The notes under the pieces were generated by a model. It saw only the letters and a program-made list of their open reading frames with translations. It searched no databases and was not told where the DNA came from. The position numbers were made by a program, and so were the translations under genes. Below, in pieces: positions 21,600-33,040 of a DNA stretch of 64,000 nucleotides (positions within the stretch are counted from its first letter, which is position 1; the number at the start of each line of letters is the position of its first letter). This DNA comes from Tenodera sinensis (lineage: Eukaryota; Arthropoda; Insecta; Mantodea; Mantidae), in assembly GCA_030765045.1 (NCBI GenBank), contig CM060964.1:314330628-314394627 (forward strand). Reading direction: 5' to 3'.

Positions 21600-23600
21600 C
21601 TACTCACTTTTAGGTAACACATTCACATCTCTTTCTCTACTCAGTCTTCTATAAACAATTTTCCATAAAAAAACATGATTTTGTACCAAAAACATTTTAT
21701 CCCCACTTTTAAAATAAGTCATACCGTCATATGTTTGAAATAGAAGTGCTATTACATTCACACTATTTTCTCCTCTCACTTTTAGGTAACACATTCACAT
21801 CTCTTTCTCTACTCACTCTTCTGTAAACAATTTTCCATAAAAAGTATGATTTTGCACCGAAAAACACTTTTATCCCCACTTTTAAAATAAGTGAAACCAT
21901 GTTCCGTATGTTTGAAACCGAAGTGCTATTACATTCACGCTGTTTTCTCCTCTCACTATTAGGTGATACATTCACATCTCTTTCTCTACTCATTCTTCTA
22001 CAAATAAGTCATGCAATTTTCTGTATGTTTGAAATAGAGATGTTGCCTATTACATTCACAGCGGTTTCTCTACTCACTGTTAGGTAACACATTCACATCT
22101 CTTTCTCTACTCAGTTTTATATAAACAATTTTCCATAAAAAACATGATTTTGCAAACACTTTTATCCCCACTTTTAAAATAAGTCATAACATGTTCTGTA
22201 TGTTTGAAACAGAAATGCTATTACATTCACACTGTTTTCTCCTCTGACTTTTACGTAACACATTCACATCTCTTTCACTACTCACTCTTCTGTAAACAAT
22301 TTTCCATAAAAAGCGTGATTTTGCACCGAAAAACACTTTTATCCCCACTTTTAAAATAAGTCAAACCATGTTCTGTATGTTTGAAACAGGAGTGCTATTA
22401 CATTCACACTGTTTTCTCCTCTCACTTTTAGGTGATACATTCACACCTCTTTCTGTACTCACTCTTCTAGAAATAAGTCATGCAATTTTCTGTATGTTTG
22501 AAATAGAGATGCTGCATATTACATTCACAGTGGTTTCTGTACTTACTTTTAGGTATCACATTTACATCTCCTTCTCTACTCACCCTTCTATAAATAAGTT
22601 TCCATAAAAAACGTGATTTTGCACCGAAAAACACTTTTATCCCCACTTTTAAAATTAGTCATACCATGTTCTGTATGTTTTAAATAGAAATGCTATTACA
22701 TCACACTGTTTTCTCCTCTCACTATTAGGTAACACATTCATATCTCTTTCTCTACTCACTCTTCTACAAATAAGTCACGCAATTTTCTGTATGTTTGAAA
22801 TAGAGATGTTGCATATTACTTACACAGCGGTTTCTCTACCCACTTTTAGGTGGCACTTTCACATATCTTTCTCTACTCAGTCTTCTATAAGCAAGTTTCC
22901 ATAAAAAACGTGATTTTGCACCGAAAAACACTTTTATCCCCACTTTTAAAATAAGTCATACCATGTGCTGTATGTTTGAAACACAAATGCTATTACATTC
23001 ACACTGTTTTCTCCTCTCACTTTTAGGTAACACATTCACATCTCATTCTCTACTCACCCATCTATAAACAATTTTCCATAAAAACCTGATTTTGCACCAA
23101 AAAACACTTTTATCCCCACTTTTAAAGTTAGTTATACCATATTCTGTATGTTTTAAATAGAAATGCTATTACAGTCACACTGTTTTCTCCTTTCACTATT
23201 AGGTAACACGTTCACATCTCTTTCTCTACTCACTCTTCTACAAAGAAGTCATGCAATTTTCTGTATGTTTGAAATAGAAATGCTACATATTATATTCATA
23301 CTGTTTTCTCTACTCACTCTTAGGTAACACATTCACATCTATCTCTACTCACTCTTCTACAAATAAGCCATACAATTTCGTGCATGTTTGAAATTGAAAT
23401 GCTACGTATTATATTCATACTGTTTTCTCTACTTGCTTTTGGGTAACATGCTCATAACTGTTTCTCTACTTACTCTTCTAGAAATAAGTCATACAATTTT
23501 GTGCACGTTTGATATAGAAATGCTGCATGTTGCACTCACAGTGTTTACTCTACTCACTTTTAGGTAACACCTTCACCTGTCTTTCTGCACTCACTCTTCT
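21600..23600 (+). repeat. Internal tandem array with alternating about 120- and 175-bp units
   Basis: The phrase attcacatctctttctctac recurs at about 21621, 21793, 21970, 22091, 22262, 22439, 22560, 22736, 22856, 23034, 23210 and 23331. Spacings alternate between roughly 120 and 171-178 bp, giving a higher-order period near 300 bp or more. The longer unit adds a block with gattttgcaccgaaaaacac and tatccccacttttaaaataa. Reading frames in the array are by-products. Confidence 0.85.
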
Positions 23601-24439
23601 ACAAACAATTCATATCATCTATACAACTTGAATGTATGCTCTGCTTGCCCTTCAACATACAATTCATATAATATTCTAGGATTGAAATATAAATGCAGCG
23701 TATTACATTCACACCATTTCTTCTACTAATTCTTCCTTTACGAGATACAATCAGTCTTCTTTCGCTATTCGCCCTTTAACATATAATTCATACAATTTGC
23801 TGTATGTTTGAAACAAATACAACGTATTACATTCATACTACTTTCTCTACTCACTTTTGTTTTACGTAACAATTCGCATGTTATTCCCTATGGTTTATCA
23901 ACTTCATACATACCAAGGCCTATACATATCTTATGTTGAAGAGTGATTAAATTCCAAAACAGGTTGACCGATCGCCATGAAAAGTGACATATCTAATTTT
24001 TTTCATGGCGAAGGTTTTTATGCAATCCATTTTACCACGCAATGTATTAGGTTCACATGGTTTTCTCTACTCCCTTTTCTTTTACCTAACATACTCCCTC
24101 TTCTGCAAACAATCCATACATTTTTCAATACACTTGAAATATAAGTGCAACGTATAACATTCACACGGTTTTTCTACTAATTTTTCTTTAGTAAAACACA
24201 ATCACATTTCTTTCACTACTCGAGCTTCGACTAACAATTCATACAATTTTCTATAGGTTTGAAACATAAATGCGTAGTACATTCACATGGCTTTATCAAC
24301 CAGCTTTTCTTTCTGTAGTATTTGTTATTCTTCAACATTGCTTTTGCTTAGTGTCGCTCCGGTGTTTTAATAAAAAATAAAGAAATAGTTAAAAAAATTA
24401 AGTAATCACAATTGGTGTCTGGAGTGCGACGAAAAGCAC

Positions 24440-24800
24440 GATATGGAACAGTTGATGAAACAAATGTCAGCCAAGATGGACATAATGGGAAATGAAATGA
24501 ATTCCGGAATGTGGCAGACGAAACAAATATGAAAACCGAATTGGAAAAACGTAAACTATGGAATAGAAAATATGGGAACAAAAATGGAAGGCAAATGGAA
24601 AATGTAAACTCCGAAACAGAAAAGATGAAGACAGGAATTCCATTATGAAGACACGTCTATCGAAGAATACTAACAAGCGACTGGCCGGGGTTAAGGAAGC
24701 CATGGAAGAACTCGACGGAGGTATGAAGGACCTTGGCCAACGTGTTAAGGTCCTGGAGTCAATCACAGCAGCAAAGAACTGAACTCCATAATGGAACAAA
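24440..24800 (+). pseudogene. Coding-like fragment inside the Helentron-like element
   Basis: One frame reads KHDMEQLMKQMSAKMDIMGN followed by further Met, Lys and Glu-rich sequence with stops. It resembles the repetitive coiled-coil start of retrotransposon gag proteins. The same stretch exists in copy B (about 59170-59530), so it was present before the copies separated. It could be a captured gene piece or chance. Confidence 0.4.
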
Positions 24801-25078
24801 TGCTCGATGAAAACCTCAAACTGGGTGGATGTCTATGGGGGAGGCCTGCTTTCAGCAGTACACGTTTTACAGCTGAAATGGTGTTTATGCAATATTTTTA
24901 TGTATTTCTATATCTCTTGTATCTCGGACATTACTCTTAACAATTGCGACAAGTAGTTTTATTTAGTTAGCGTTTTGCCTTTCAGGTTTATCTAAATAAG
25001 TATCTTATCCCACAAAAAACAAGATTTCACAAAAACAGAGGCGAAAAAACGCCGAGCGAAGCTTGGTCGCCCAGGTAC

Positions 25079-26135
25079 TAAGTAAATTATAAGCAAATAA
25101 TGCTTACCTATTTTTTTTTCTTCTAGTACAATGACAAAAGTATTCACGTAAAGATAACTAGCAGCTTTTAGTGCAGTATACAGTTATTGTTCTACATGAC
25201 AGCCTGAACTTCCAAGTGTGACAATGTGTCAATCTGCTCGACAATGTGCAAGGTATAAGCAGCGTAATGCACACGCGGTATAATAGCTGGCATTCAGTGA
25301 TACCAATGCAAGAAAAGAAATACAGTGTTACCATCCAGATTTACCCATGTCCAATATTTCCCCATCTTACGGTACTGCTGTTATTTTTGTGTTCGCAACA
25401 CAATAGTGCATTAAATCTATATTACGATATTTAACGTTCTGAAGTGATTTTATCCAAAAGTGTTATTGCACAACAAGATTTACCATAGGTGAGTAGGTTC
25501 ATGTGTTGTGTGGTAATGACGTTCAAGCATTATCATCATTTGAAAGCATGTTGATATTTGAAATAATCAGATTTAGCAACACAGTATTCAAACTATGGTC
25601 TTCTGTGCTGAATTGCCATGGTTGCAACATGGACCTTATAACATCACAAGTTGCCTCTTAAAGTATAATAATTCTCTCATCATTAAGATCTGTAAATCAG
25701 ATGTGACAGGTTAATGTTTGCATTTGTGAAGATAATACTGGTAGCTCAGCTAGTAAAAACAATAGCATAAACTCTGAACTTTAAGATACAAATCCTCTCT
25801 TCTGAACGAGACAGCTTAGTGGTCACATTTTGAAGGAATTAAGATTAATATACTTCTTCCAGCCAAAGTGATTCTGATGTCCCCTCCCCCTTGCTGAAAA
25901 GGTAAAGGACAGGTATACACTTTCCATGATCACTAAGCCCACATGGCTCTAAAAAGGCAATAAAACAACAATGAACAGCAGAGAAGGAAACTTTGGGCAC
26001 CGTAAACAAAAATACAAGCATGGTAAAGAAATAAAAGTAAGGGACTATTCCGAGAATATGTGAATGATTTACAACAAATGCCTGAAAAAGATACCCACAG
26101 ATATTATGGTATGAACTTAGTTAAAGCAACAATAA
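25079..26135. other. Intron sequence, nothing identified
   Basis: About 1 kb without coding signal or recognised repeat. Confidence 0.45.
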
Positions 26136-26137
26136 AT

Positions 26138-26300
26138 TATTTATTTATTTATGCCAACAAACTTATTGCTGGTGTTTTTAAACAGACAAGCTGTGTGCAG
26201 GCAATGTTTAAGAGGGATATAACATAAATAAGCTGAAGATCTGTGGATCAAATCCCGGTTATAGCAATGAATTTTTCAGTCATGATTCAACCTCTTAAAT
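26138..26300 (+). repeat. Diverged copy of the tRNA-headed fold-back repeat
   Basis: Starts with tttatttatgccaacaaact, the conserved terminal segment, continues with tgtttttaaacagacaagct and a degraded B-box (ggatcaaatcccggt), and ends with ttcagtcatgattcaacctc. The order shows a rearranged old copy. Confidence 0.6.
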
Positions 26301-26783
26301 AATAAATTAATTTTGTAAATTCCTCACCATAACACAAATTTGATGCTTCATTTCAACTTGTGTGCTGTGCATGGCTTGTGTAAAAGAACTAATTTAGTAC
26401 TAAAATTTATTCTAGCTGGCTATTAATTTAGAAGCTCAGGTCAAAAGATATCCTCAGAACTCTTAAGTATGGTTTTCTTTTGCCCTTAAGGCATCTTTAG
26501 AAGTCTTGCCATATATGTAGAAAAACAAAGGAGGAAGGTTCATGGTTGTTGTAAACTACATGTCTGTATTTAATCAATTTTACAATGAGGGGGGAGGGGG
26601 GAGTAGCTTGCCTATTTTGGATACAATATAAAAACAATTGAACAACATGTTTTACTGTAAACACTGTACCCTATTTATTATGGGTTTCATCGTTTTACCG
26701 TCACTTATTAAAAGTAAATGTAATTAGATTATTTTCCTTCCCCTTTAAACATAGTAAAATGCATCTGTGCATTTATAACTTAC

Positions 26784-26934
26784 CAACTTCTTCTACAGAT
26801 CTAAACTTCAGATCACAAACTGAACCAATGCCATGAACCAGAAAAAGTAAATGGTCAATTCTAGGGGGTTCACCCTCATCAATATCAAATTCATCCACAC
26901 CACGCTTCACAACGCGTGGTCTTACTTGTGTTTG
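26784..26934 (-). CDS. DDHD2-like phospholipase A1 exon (VHGIG block)
   Basis: This exon encodes 50 residues plus one base: QTQVRPRVVKRGVDEFDIDE, then PPRIDHLLFLVHGIGSVCDL and ending KFRSVEEV. PRVVKRG and HLLFLVHGIGSVCDLKFRS are hallmarks of the linker and first lipase strand of DDHD2/SEC23IP. The VHGIG loop helps form the active site in this family. The acceptor is cttattttacag above 26934 and the donor GTAAGT starts at 26783. Start phase 0 matches the preceding exon ending SNAP. The final single base G joins TG of the next exon to make Val. Confidence 0.93.
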
Positions 26935-27704
26935 CTGTAAAATAAGAAAATAAAAGTACTTAAGAGCATTGTCAGTTACATAATAATTCACAAGAACTCA
27001 CAACTTCATACACATCTGTATTTTGTGCAAGAAAAATATGAATTCAAAACATTGAATGTTACATACTATTGTAACCCTTCAAACGTTTGTGTCTAAAATT
27101 TCCACTTTATGGATACATCTAAGGAAAATAAAACAAAGATATACTATTAAAATTATGAAGTAAGAACATAGCTTATTTCAACAATGTATTCATGTATTAT
27201 AACTAATACAGGTAACATAAAAAGAAAATGTAACGAAACATGGGATAGTAAGACAGAATCTACTGACATATTATAAAGCCTAAGCTTCCTATTACTCAAG
27301 GTTTTGATTTAATTCTCTTTTGTTTTCTAACTTATCTTTCTTTTGATTTTTGTATATGGATTATAATTGAATATATTTGGAGGAATTCTAAGTTAATTAT
27401 TGTGATAAAATTTGAAATGTTTCACTACATGCAGCACTCACTCAAAAAATGCATTGAATACAGAAAAGGTGAACAATCTAAAATCTGTTCTAACAAACCA
27501 TAAAGTTTAGTTATTTCCCGAAGAACCACAGTATCTGTAATTACAAAATGGTCTTTAACATGTTAGAAAAGGAACTTTTTTAACAGTATCCTTGAGCTGA
27601 CAAATAACTGTGATGCATGCACTACTGCTACACTCACAGTGAAACCTATCTTAGGAAAAGGATGAGAATATAACACAAAGATATGAGTGATAGCGTTGAA
27701 CTTG
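26935..27704. other. Intron sequence, nothing identified
   Basis: Intron immediately upstream of the VHGIG exon. Plain AT-rich sequence without recognisable elements. Confidence 0.45.
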
Positions 27705-28397
27705 TCTATGTATATAAAAATGAATGTATGTTTGTCCTCTATGCGCTCGTGAACCGCTTGACTAATCACTTCAAAATTTGGCTCACATGTGTATTTTTTT
27801 TCAAGGAGAAGGTTTGTATGCTATCCATTTTACTATGCAATGTAACATTCACATGGTTTTCTCAACTCGCTTTTCTGTTACATATTAAATTCTCATATCC
27901 TTCCCTCCCCCCCCCCCCCCTTCCACAAACAATTCATGTAAGTTTCTATGACTGAAATAGAAATGCTACATATTACATTCACACAGTTTTCTGTACGGTT
28001 CTTTTATGAAAAAGATCACATTTCTTTCTCTATTCCCCTTCAATATGCAATTCATACAGTTTTCTACAATTGAAATAGAAATATAACACATTACATTCAT
28101 GCGATTTTCTCTACACACTTTTCTTTTATAAAACACAATTACATTTCTTTCTCTACTCCCTCTTCACATTTCATACAATTTCCTATATAATTGACATAGA
28201 AATGCATTGTCTTACATTCACACAGCTTTCCTACTCGCTTTTCTTCCTGTGGTATTTGGGGTTCAACAGTGCTATTGCATAGTGTTTTCCAGGTGTTTTT
28301 ATTTATTATTTTAGGTTCTTTATAGTATCCAATGTAAGACTAAAGGTTTTAGGGATAAAATTGTCAAACCACAGGCAAGGCCAAGTATTTCAGCTAG
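27705..28397 (+). mobile_element. Short non-autonomous Helitron
   Basis: The start tctatgtatataaaaatgaa followed by gtatgtttgtcc and gtgaaccgcttgactaatca is the usual form of arthropod Helitron 5' ends. The 3' end has a small hairpin (ggcaaggcc) followed by tatttcagctag and then T, that is a CTAG|T terminus. The middle shares the acattcacac and ctttctctact phrases with the long array elements at 21289 and 58915, linking them as relatives. A C14 run is near 27908. No coding capacity. Confidence 0.75.
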
Positions 28398-28837
28398 TAT
28401 GATACTGAATAAATTTTTACGTGTTTCCTTCCTCAAAATAAACAAGACCCTGCTGATAATTCAAGCGGGCACTGTGCTTAAATCACGTACTGTACCCAAT
28501 GTTTATTGCACGGAAGTTGGAGAGATACTGACATTTCTATGGTCTTATGAGTGCAAAAGTGAACTCAACCATAAACCACTGTGCAGTTATCGGCCATTCA
28601 CAATGTCTAAAAAATACATCTGTACTTTGACATACCTAACAGCATAAATGTAAAATAATTATAATGATGTCATGCTTTTTAAAGAAACCTATAAGTAGTC
28701 TGTTTTCCATATGACCACTTGAATAAAAAGTTGAAATAATTACTACAGCTAGACTAACATCTAATTTTGCAAATACACTTGTGAAATAAAACTTTTTTCG
28801 GTCTAGCTAATTTGGTCAATGCAAATTTGTTATACTA
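28398..28837. other. Intron sequence, nothing identified
   Basis: One 82-codon frame at 28399-28647 has no recognisable motif and is taken as chance. Confidence 0.45.
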
Positions 28838-28940
28838 ATTATTATTTATTTATGCCAACAAACTTACTGTTGGTGTTTTTAAACACACAAGCCGTGTGTG
28901 GGCAAAGTTTAAGAGGTAGAACCGGAACTTAAAAATTCAA

Positions 28941-29012
28941 TGCCACAACTGGGATTTGAACCACAGACCTTCCGCTTGCCGGGCGGACGCTCTACCACTG
29001 AGCTATTGTGAC
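28941..29012 (-). other. tRNA-like head of fold-back repeat (left arm)
   Basis: Inverse copy of the unit at 29386-29457, with the same 7-bp acceptor pairing and Pol III promoter-like boxes. Confidence 0.6.
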
Positions 29013-29385
29013 AAACTGCCAGAATGACATTAAATTCTCAAGCCAGTTCGTATTTCTCCTGGTAAACCACAAAGGCAGTCTCACATCAGAAACAATTACC
29101 CCAATGGTGACTTACTATTGCAAGTTGTGGCATTGAATTTTTAAGTTCCGGTTCTACCTCTTAAACTTTGCCCACACACGGCTTGTGTGTTTAAAAACAC
29201 CAACAGTAAGTTTGTTGGCACAAATAAATAATAATTACCATGTGAAGGTTATTTAATCCTGGGATATAAAGTACTTGCAATAGTAAGTCACCATTGGGGT
29301 AATTGTTTCTGATGTGAGACTGCCTTTGTGGTTTACCAGGAGAAATACGAACTGGCTTGAGAATTTAATGTCATTCTGGCAGTTT

Positions 29386-29457
29386 GTCACAATAGCTCAG
29401 TGGTAGAGCGTCCGCCCGGCAAGCGGAAGGTCTGTGGTTCAAATCCCAGTTGTGGCA
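29386..29457 (+). other. tRNA-like head with Pol III A and B boxes
   Basis: It can fold as a cloverleaf. The acceptor gtcacaa pairs over 7 bp with ttgtggc, the D-arm is gctcagtggtagagc, and the anticodon stem tccgc/gcgga has a loop ccggcaa (anticodon would be GGC, Ala). The T-arm is ctgtggttcaaatcccag, with one extra T spoiling the stem, and base 33 is C rather than U. The A-box (tagctcagtgg) and B-box (ggttcaaatcc) look usable. Because diverged copies recur in a repeat, this is a SINE-type head and not a functional tRNA gene. Confidence 0.6.
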
Positions 29458-29488
29458 TTGAATTTTTAAGTTCCGGTTCTACCTCTTG

Positions 29489-30418
29489 TTATACTAAGTT
29501 TGCTATAACAGAGTGAAGATAATTGGAATAAATGTTTGGAGATGTGTTAGTGATAATTTAATTATATAATATAAAATTATTCTTGCAGAGACCATTAAGT
29601 GGCAACAGTAGTCATGGTGGTGATAGTTTTGTGTAAATAACTTTCTTTAATGGGTTTCTGTGGCCGTTCATGTGACTCTTATTTCATTGAAATAGTTTCA
29701 GAAAGTGTTCAAGTGGGGCAGAATATAGGTATGGTTTTATATCCCCTTTGTTCTCTCTAAACACCTGAAACTTTTATTTTTAAGATGTGTTAGAGGGCCT
29801 ACATACAAAAAACACATAACTGACATCAGATGCCAGATACAAGTTGGCCTCCATTCTAAGAATGAAAGTTTATGATGTAGCATTTTGCAAATATGTGAAA
29901 AAGACTGAGAACGAAGGAATTTTCTTTACTTGCATGGATTAGTTTATATAATTGCTGATTCCTGCTAATGTTGTACATATAAAACTAAGAACATTTAGGA
30001 GCACATATTATACTAATCTGACAGCATGCTATTAGGTTCTTTACTAAAATATGTGAATTATTATGATACACAATTTGAACTCTTAGAAGGTTTCACCATT
30101 TGGTAGAACATACAGTTACAATGAAACTCACTTTAATCCCTTCCTTGACTCCAGAGGCACTCAAAGCTAAAACAGCACTGGTACGAAGCAAGGAGTAAAG
30201 AGAAGTATAATACTGATGCATTAACAACTGCTAAAATATTTTAGTTGACAACCTAATATCTAAATATTAAAGCACGATAGCACTAATAAATCAAAATATA
30301 TTTCACACCATCACATTTCTAAAAAAGATAGAATTTCAAAATGTAACAGATCTGGCATAGAAGATTTATGGTAGGAATTGTGACCAAATTTATATTAGAA
30401 CTCATTTATTTATATTTA
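29489..30418. other. Intron sequence, nothing identified
   Basis: No repeat or coding signal that survives inspection. A short exon-like stretch near 30119-30165 was considered and rejected. Confidence 0.45.
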
Positions 30419-31870
30419 TTTAAACTAATGATTTACCATCATTAATGCAGTCTCCAAATACTAAAATAGCACTGTTTGCTGATGATCTTGTTATATGAAC
30501 CTCAGCTAAAATACAAAAACCAAATAATCTTAAATCTAACATCAAAATAGCGCTAAATAAACTTCAATAATGGAGCTCAAATCATCTTATGATTGTAAAA
30601 TTAGAACGAACAGCTTTACAATTATTCACATTACAAACAAAACCAACAAATATAAAAATCAAATATGAAAACGAGTATCTTAAACAGTACTCAGAATCAA
30701 AATATTTAGGAGTTAATTTTTACTCTAAACTCACATGGAAAACTATATTAACCATTCAAAAGAGTGGGCTACAGAACGTTTAAATGTACTATAACCATTA
30801 GCAGGTGTAACATGGGGATCTGCAAGACGAATACTCAACATACCATACAACATGTATATCAAACCTGTCTTCTTTTACTACAGCTACATCTAATTATCTC
30901 TATAAACTAGAACAGCTACAAAATCAAGCCCTTAGACTAATTACAGGAGTAAAATTCATACTCATAGATGCTTTATTAACCTAACATTGACCCATTCATT
31001 AAATCAAAAACTGAAGAAAAAGGTTTTCTTCAACATGAAAAACTACTTAAGACTTCTCTCACTGGACAAACAAACAGCAAATACAAAATACTTTAAAAAG
31101 TCAAATCAGCTTCTTAGATAAAGTATGTCACCTCCAAATAAATTTAAATATCCCTTCAAGAGAAAACCATTACTTAACATAAACCTACTGGATTTTGAAC
31201 CATTAACTTTACATGTTGAAATGGAAACAAAAAATCTCAGAAACATCTACAAATATTTTAAAGGCCATTCCTATAGAAACCATACATATCAAACATCCTA
31301 CCAATGAATGGTTACACATTTTCATTGACAGTTCTTTTAAAGGTGGTAATGCAGGTGCTGGAATTACATGCAACCATTTCTCATTCTATCATCCACTAGG
31401 GGCATACAGCACAAGTTTTGAGGCAAAAATGACAGCAGTTCATAAAACATTATAAAAGCTTTTAAATCTACCACTCAACAACTATACCGAAGTAGTTATA
31501 TTCTCAGACTCAGAAGCATACCAAAGTAGTTATTTTCTCAGATTCGAAAGCTGCAATACAAGCAATATGCTCATATAATATTAAATATTTGCAAATTAAC
31601 TGTTACCAAATGTTGATACAACTAATCAGATCACACAAAAAGATCCACTTCCAGTGTATTCCTGCTCACTAAGGCCTATCTCGTGATGAAGCTGCAGATT
31701 TTCTTAGCTAAAAAGGGTTCTAGTATACTTAAAAAAGAAAAAGAACTTACTGAATCTGCAAGAGACTGAATTCATCAAAATTTACTATTTCACATAACGA
31801 ACAACTAAGACTAAGAACTGAAGAAAAGAATTGGAAAGCTCTTGTTATTCCCAAAGCTAACTCACTACAG
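30419..31870 (+). pseudogene. LINE fragment: RT palm to RNase H
   Basis: Begins in the RT catalytic region (TKIALFADDLVI near 30460). It continues through the thumb (LKQYSESKYLGVNFYSKLTW, LRLITGVKF) to RNase H (NEWLHIFIDSSFKGGNAGAG near 31310 and IPAH followed by DEAADFLAKKGSS near 31680). Order and motifs match the LINE at 4197-8318, but the copy is a plus-strand fragment with many stops and shifts. The first RNase H Asp is kept. Confidence 0.8.
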
Positions 31871-31884
31871 TGCCCGTTTGGTGT

Positions 31885-32150
31885 AATGTTTCTAGCCATT
31901 TATATTGGGTGCTTCAGATAGCTGATAAAAGCTCCTTTTCCTTTTGTCATTGCAAGTTTCTTCTGTTTTTTCCCCAGTTACAGCCACCATCCATTTTAAC
32001 TCGTAGATAATTATATTCTCTCACTACTCTTTCATTCCTCCATTTTTTCATATCTATTCTATTTCCCCCCTTTCTTGAACACAACAATCTGGGTCTTATC
32101 TTGGTTCATTTTTAGGTGCCTTTCTTTCCATATTCATCAATTCCTTTCAA
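31885..32150 (-). pseudogene. LINE fragment of a second family (RT thumb region)
   Basis: The minus strand encodes NQDKTQIVVFKKGG and then RVVREYNYLRVKMDGGCNW, the NxxKT...VF and YLG-like blocks that follow the RT active site. It resembles the family at 33041-34710 and 35010-35500 more than the I/Jockey copies. It is broken by shifts. Confidence 0.55.
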
Positions 32151-32159
32151 TGACTGAGA

Positions 32160-32405
32160 GAATTGGGACTGAAAAATTCAATGCCACAGCCGAGATTTGA
32201 ACAACAGACCCTCCACTCACTAGGTGGGCACTCTAACCATTAAGCTACTGTGACAACTTGCCAGAATGACACTGAATTCTTCAACCGATTCGTATTTCTC
32301 CCAGAAAGCCCAAGAGAGCGTCTCACATCAGAGACAATTACCCCAAGGGCGACTTCCTATCTTAAGTGCTTTACATCCTGGGATTAAATAACCTTTAGAT
32401 GGTAA
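32160..32405 (-). repeat. tRNA-headed repeat copy
   Basis: Contains the inverted B-box (cgagatttgaacaacagacc), a tRNA-like head remnant (ctctaaccattaagctactg), and the adjacent body ending in gggattaaataacct. It is diverged from the unit at 29265-29488 but collinear with it. Confidence 0.7.
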
Positions 32406-33040
32406 TTATTATTTATTTATGCCAACAAACTTACTGTTGGTGCTTTTACACACCGTGTGTGTGTAGAAGGCGGCGCTGTGGCCGAGCAGTTAGCACGCTC
32501 GCCTTCGATCCCAGGGGACCACATGGGGTATTTGTGGTGGACGAAGTGTCGTCAGAGCGGGTTTCTTCCGAGTGCTCCGGTTTCCCCACCACTCATTCCA
32601 CCAATTGCTCCATTATCACCTTTCTAATCATCCATTTCGCTTGCATTTTATATCATCCTCTTCCTCACTCTCATACCTGGTGCTTGGCTGACCACCCACT
32701 TCCAGGTCTTCACTCTGTCCGGTCCATCGGTTCCTGTGCTCTCCGACAGGCGTCTGACCCTAGGCACTGGCTTGTAAGTCCTAGGGGGTGTAAGTCCTAC
32801 ATAAGAGGTAATCTGAAGATGAAGACGAAGAAGACGATGACGAAGAAGAAGAAGAAGAAGAAGAAGAAGAAGAATAAGAAGAAGAAGAGGTGTGTGTAGA
32901 ATGAGAGCTGAAAAATTCAATGCCACAGCCAGGATTTGAACCACAGACCCTCTGCTCAACTCTCAAACACTGCCCACACACTTGTGTGTTTAAAAACACC
33001 AACAGTAAGTTTGTTGGCATAAATAAATAATAATTACCTT
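32402..33040. repeat. Fold-back repeat copy interrupted by a SINE
   Basis: The two ends are inverted versions of tttatttatgccaacaaact and tgttggcataaataaataat. The fold-back is split by the SINE at 32469-32890, showing it was in place before the SINE arrived. Confidence 0.75.
32469..32890 (+). mobile_element. SINE (family A), long form with GAA-rich tail
   Basis: It is flanked by the 11-bp duplication tgtgtgtagaa at 32458-32468 and 32891-32901. The head ctgtggccgagcagttagca is an A-box region of Ser/Leu tRNA type and ttcgatccc a B-box. The central block includes gtgctccggtttcccca and then ctcattccacc. A longer unique 3' part follows before a (GAA)n tail at about 32815-32890. The extra 3' part distinguishes it from the copies at 11214 and 20718. 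Confidence 0.85.

Larger units (their letters stand above)
21289..25078 (+). mobile_element. Helentron/Helitron-like non-autonomous element, copy A
   Basis: A 3.8 kb repeat matches 58915-62766 in inverse orientation end to end. The left end is tcttatatatttaaacgagc followed by aattcttgtatata and two spaced blocks built on atggctctaacgattttgat. The right end is gccgagcgaagcttggtcgc followed by ccaggtac, a hairpin-type terminus. The left TC start, right hairpin and lack of target duplication fit Helitron-related elements; the terminal CTRR is not clear. It contains a tandem array, sequence shared with the Helitron at 27705, and a coding-like fragment near 24440-24800. No Rep/helicase was seen. 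Confidence 0.65.
28838..29488. repeat. Large fold-back repeat with two tRNA-like heads
   Basis: The segment 28918-29120 is almost perfectly inverted at 29265-29488, about 200 bp per arm. A second inverted pair (28840-28950 against 29120-29232) uses the terminal phrase tttatttatgccaacaaact. One tRNA-like unit lies in each arm on opposite strands. The near identity of arms means a recent duplication or gene conversion. Degenerate single copies occur at 763, 26138, 32160, 32402, 48180 and 63120. Confidence 0.85.

Noticed and set aside
21600..23600. CRISPR-like array
   Set aside because: Units are long, contiguous and alternating in length without unique spacers, in a eukaryotic intron, within a transposon-like repeat.
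24348..24799. Serine/phenylalanine-rich minus-strand ORFs (and their copies at 59194-59576)
   Set aside because: They are antisense to the coding-like fragment of the Helentron-like element and occur only because the repeat is duplicated.
28399..28647. 82-codon plus-strand frame as a small gene
   Set aside because: No motif, no splice or promoter context, and no repeat homology.
29386..29457. Functional tRNA-Ala gene
   Set aside because: The T-arm has an extra base, position 33 is not U, and the unit is part of a repeat with many decayed copies.
30119..30165. Possible extra host exon on the minus strand (AG acceptor, GTGAGT donor, frame VLALSASGVKEGIK)
   Set aside because: Its 46-bp length would shift the frame between exons that already join in phase 0, and no family match was recognised.
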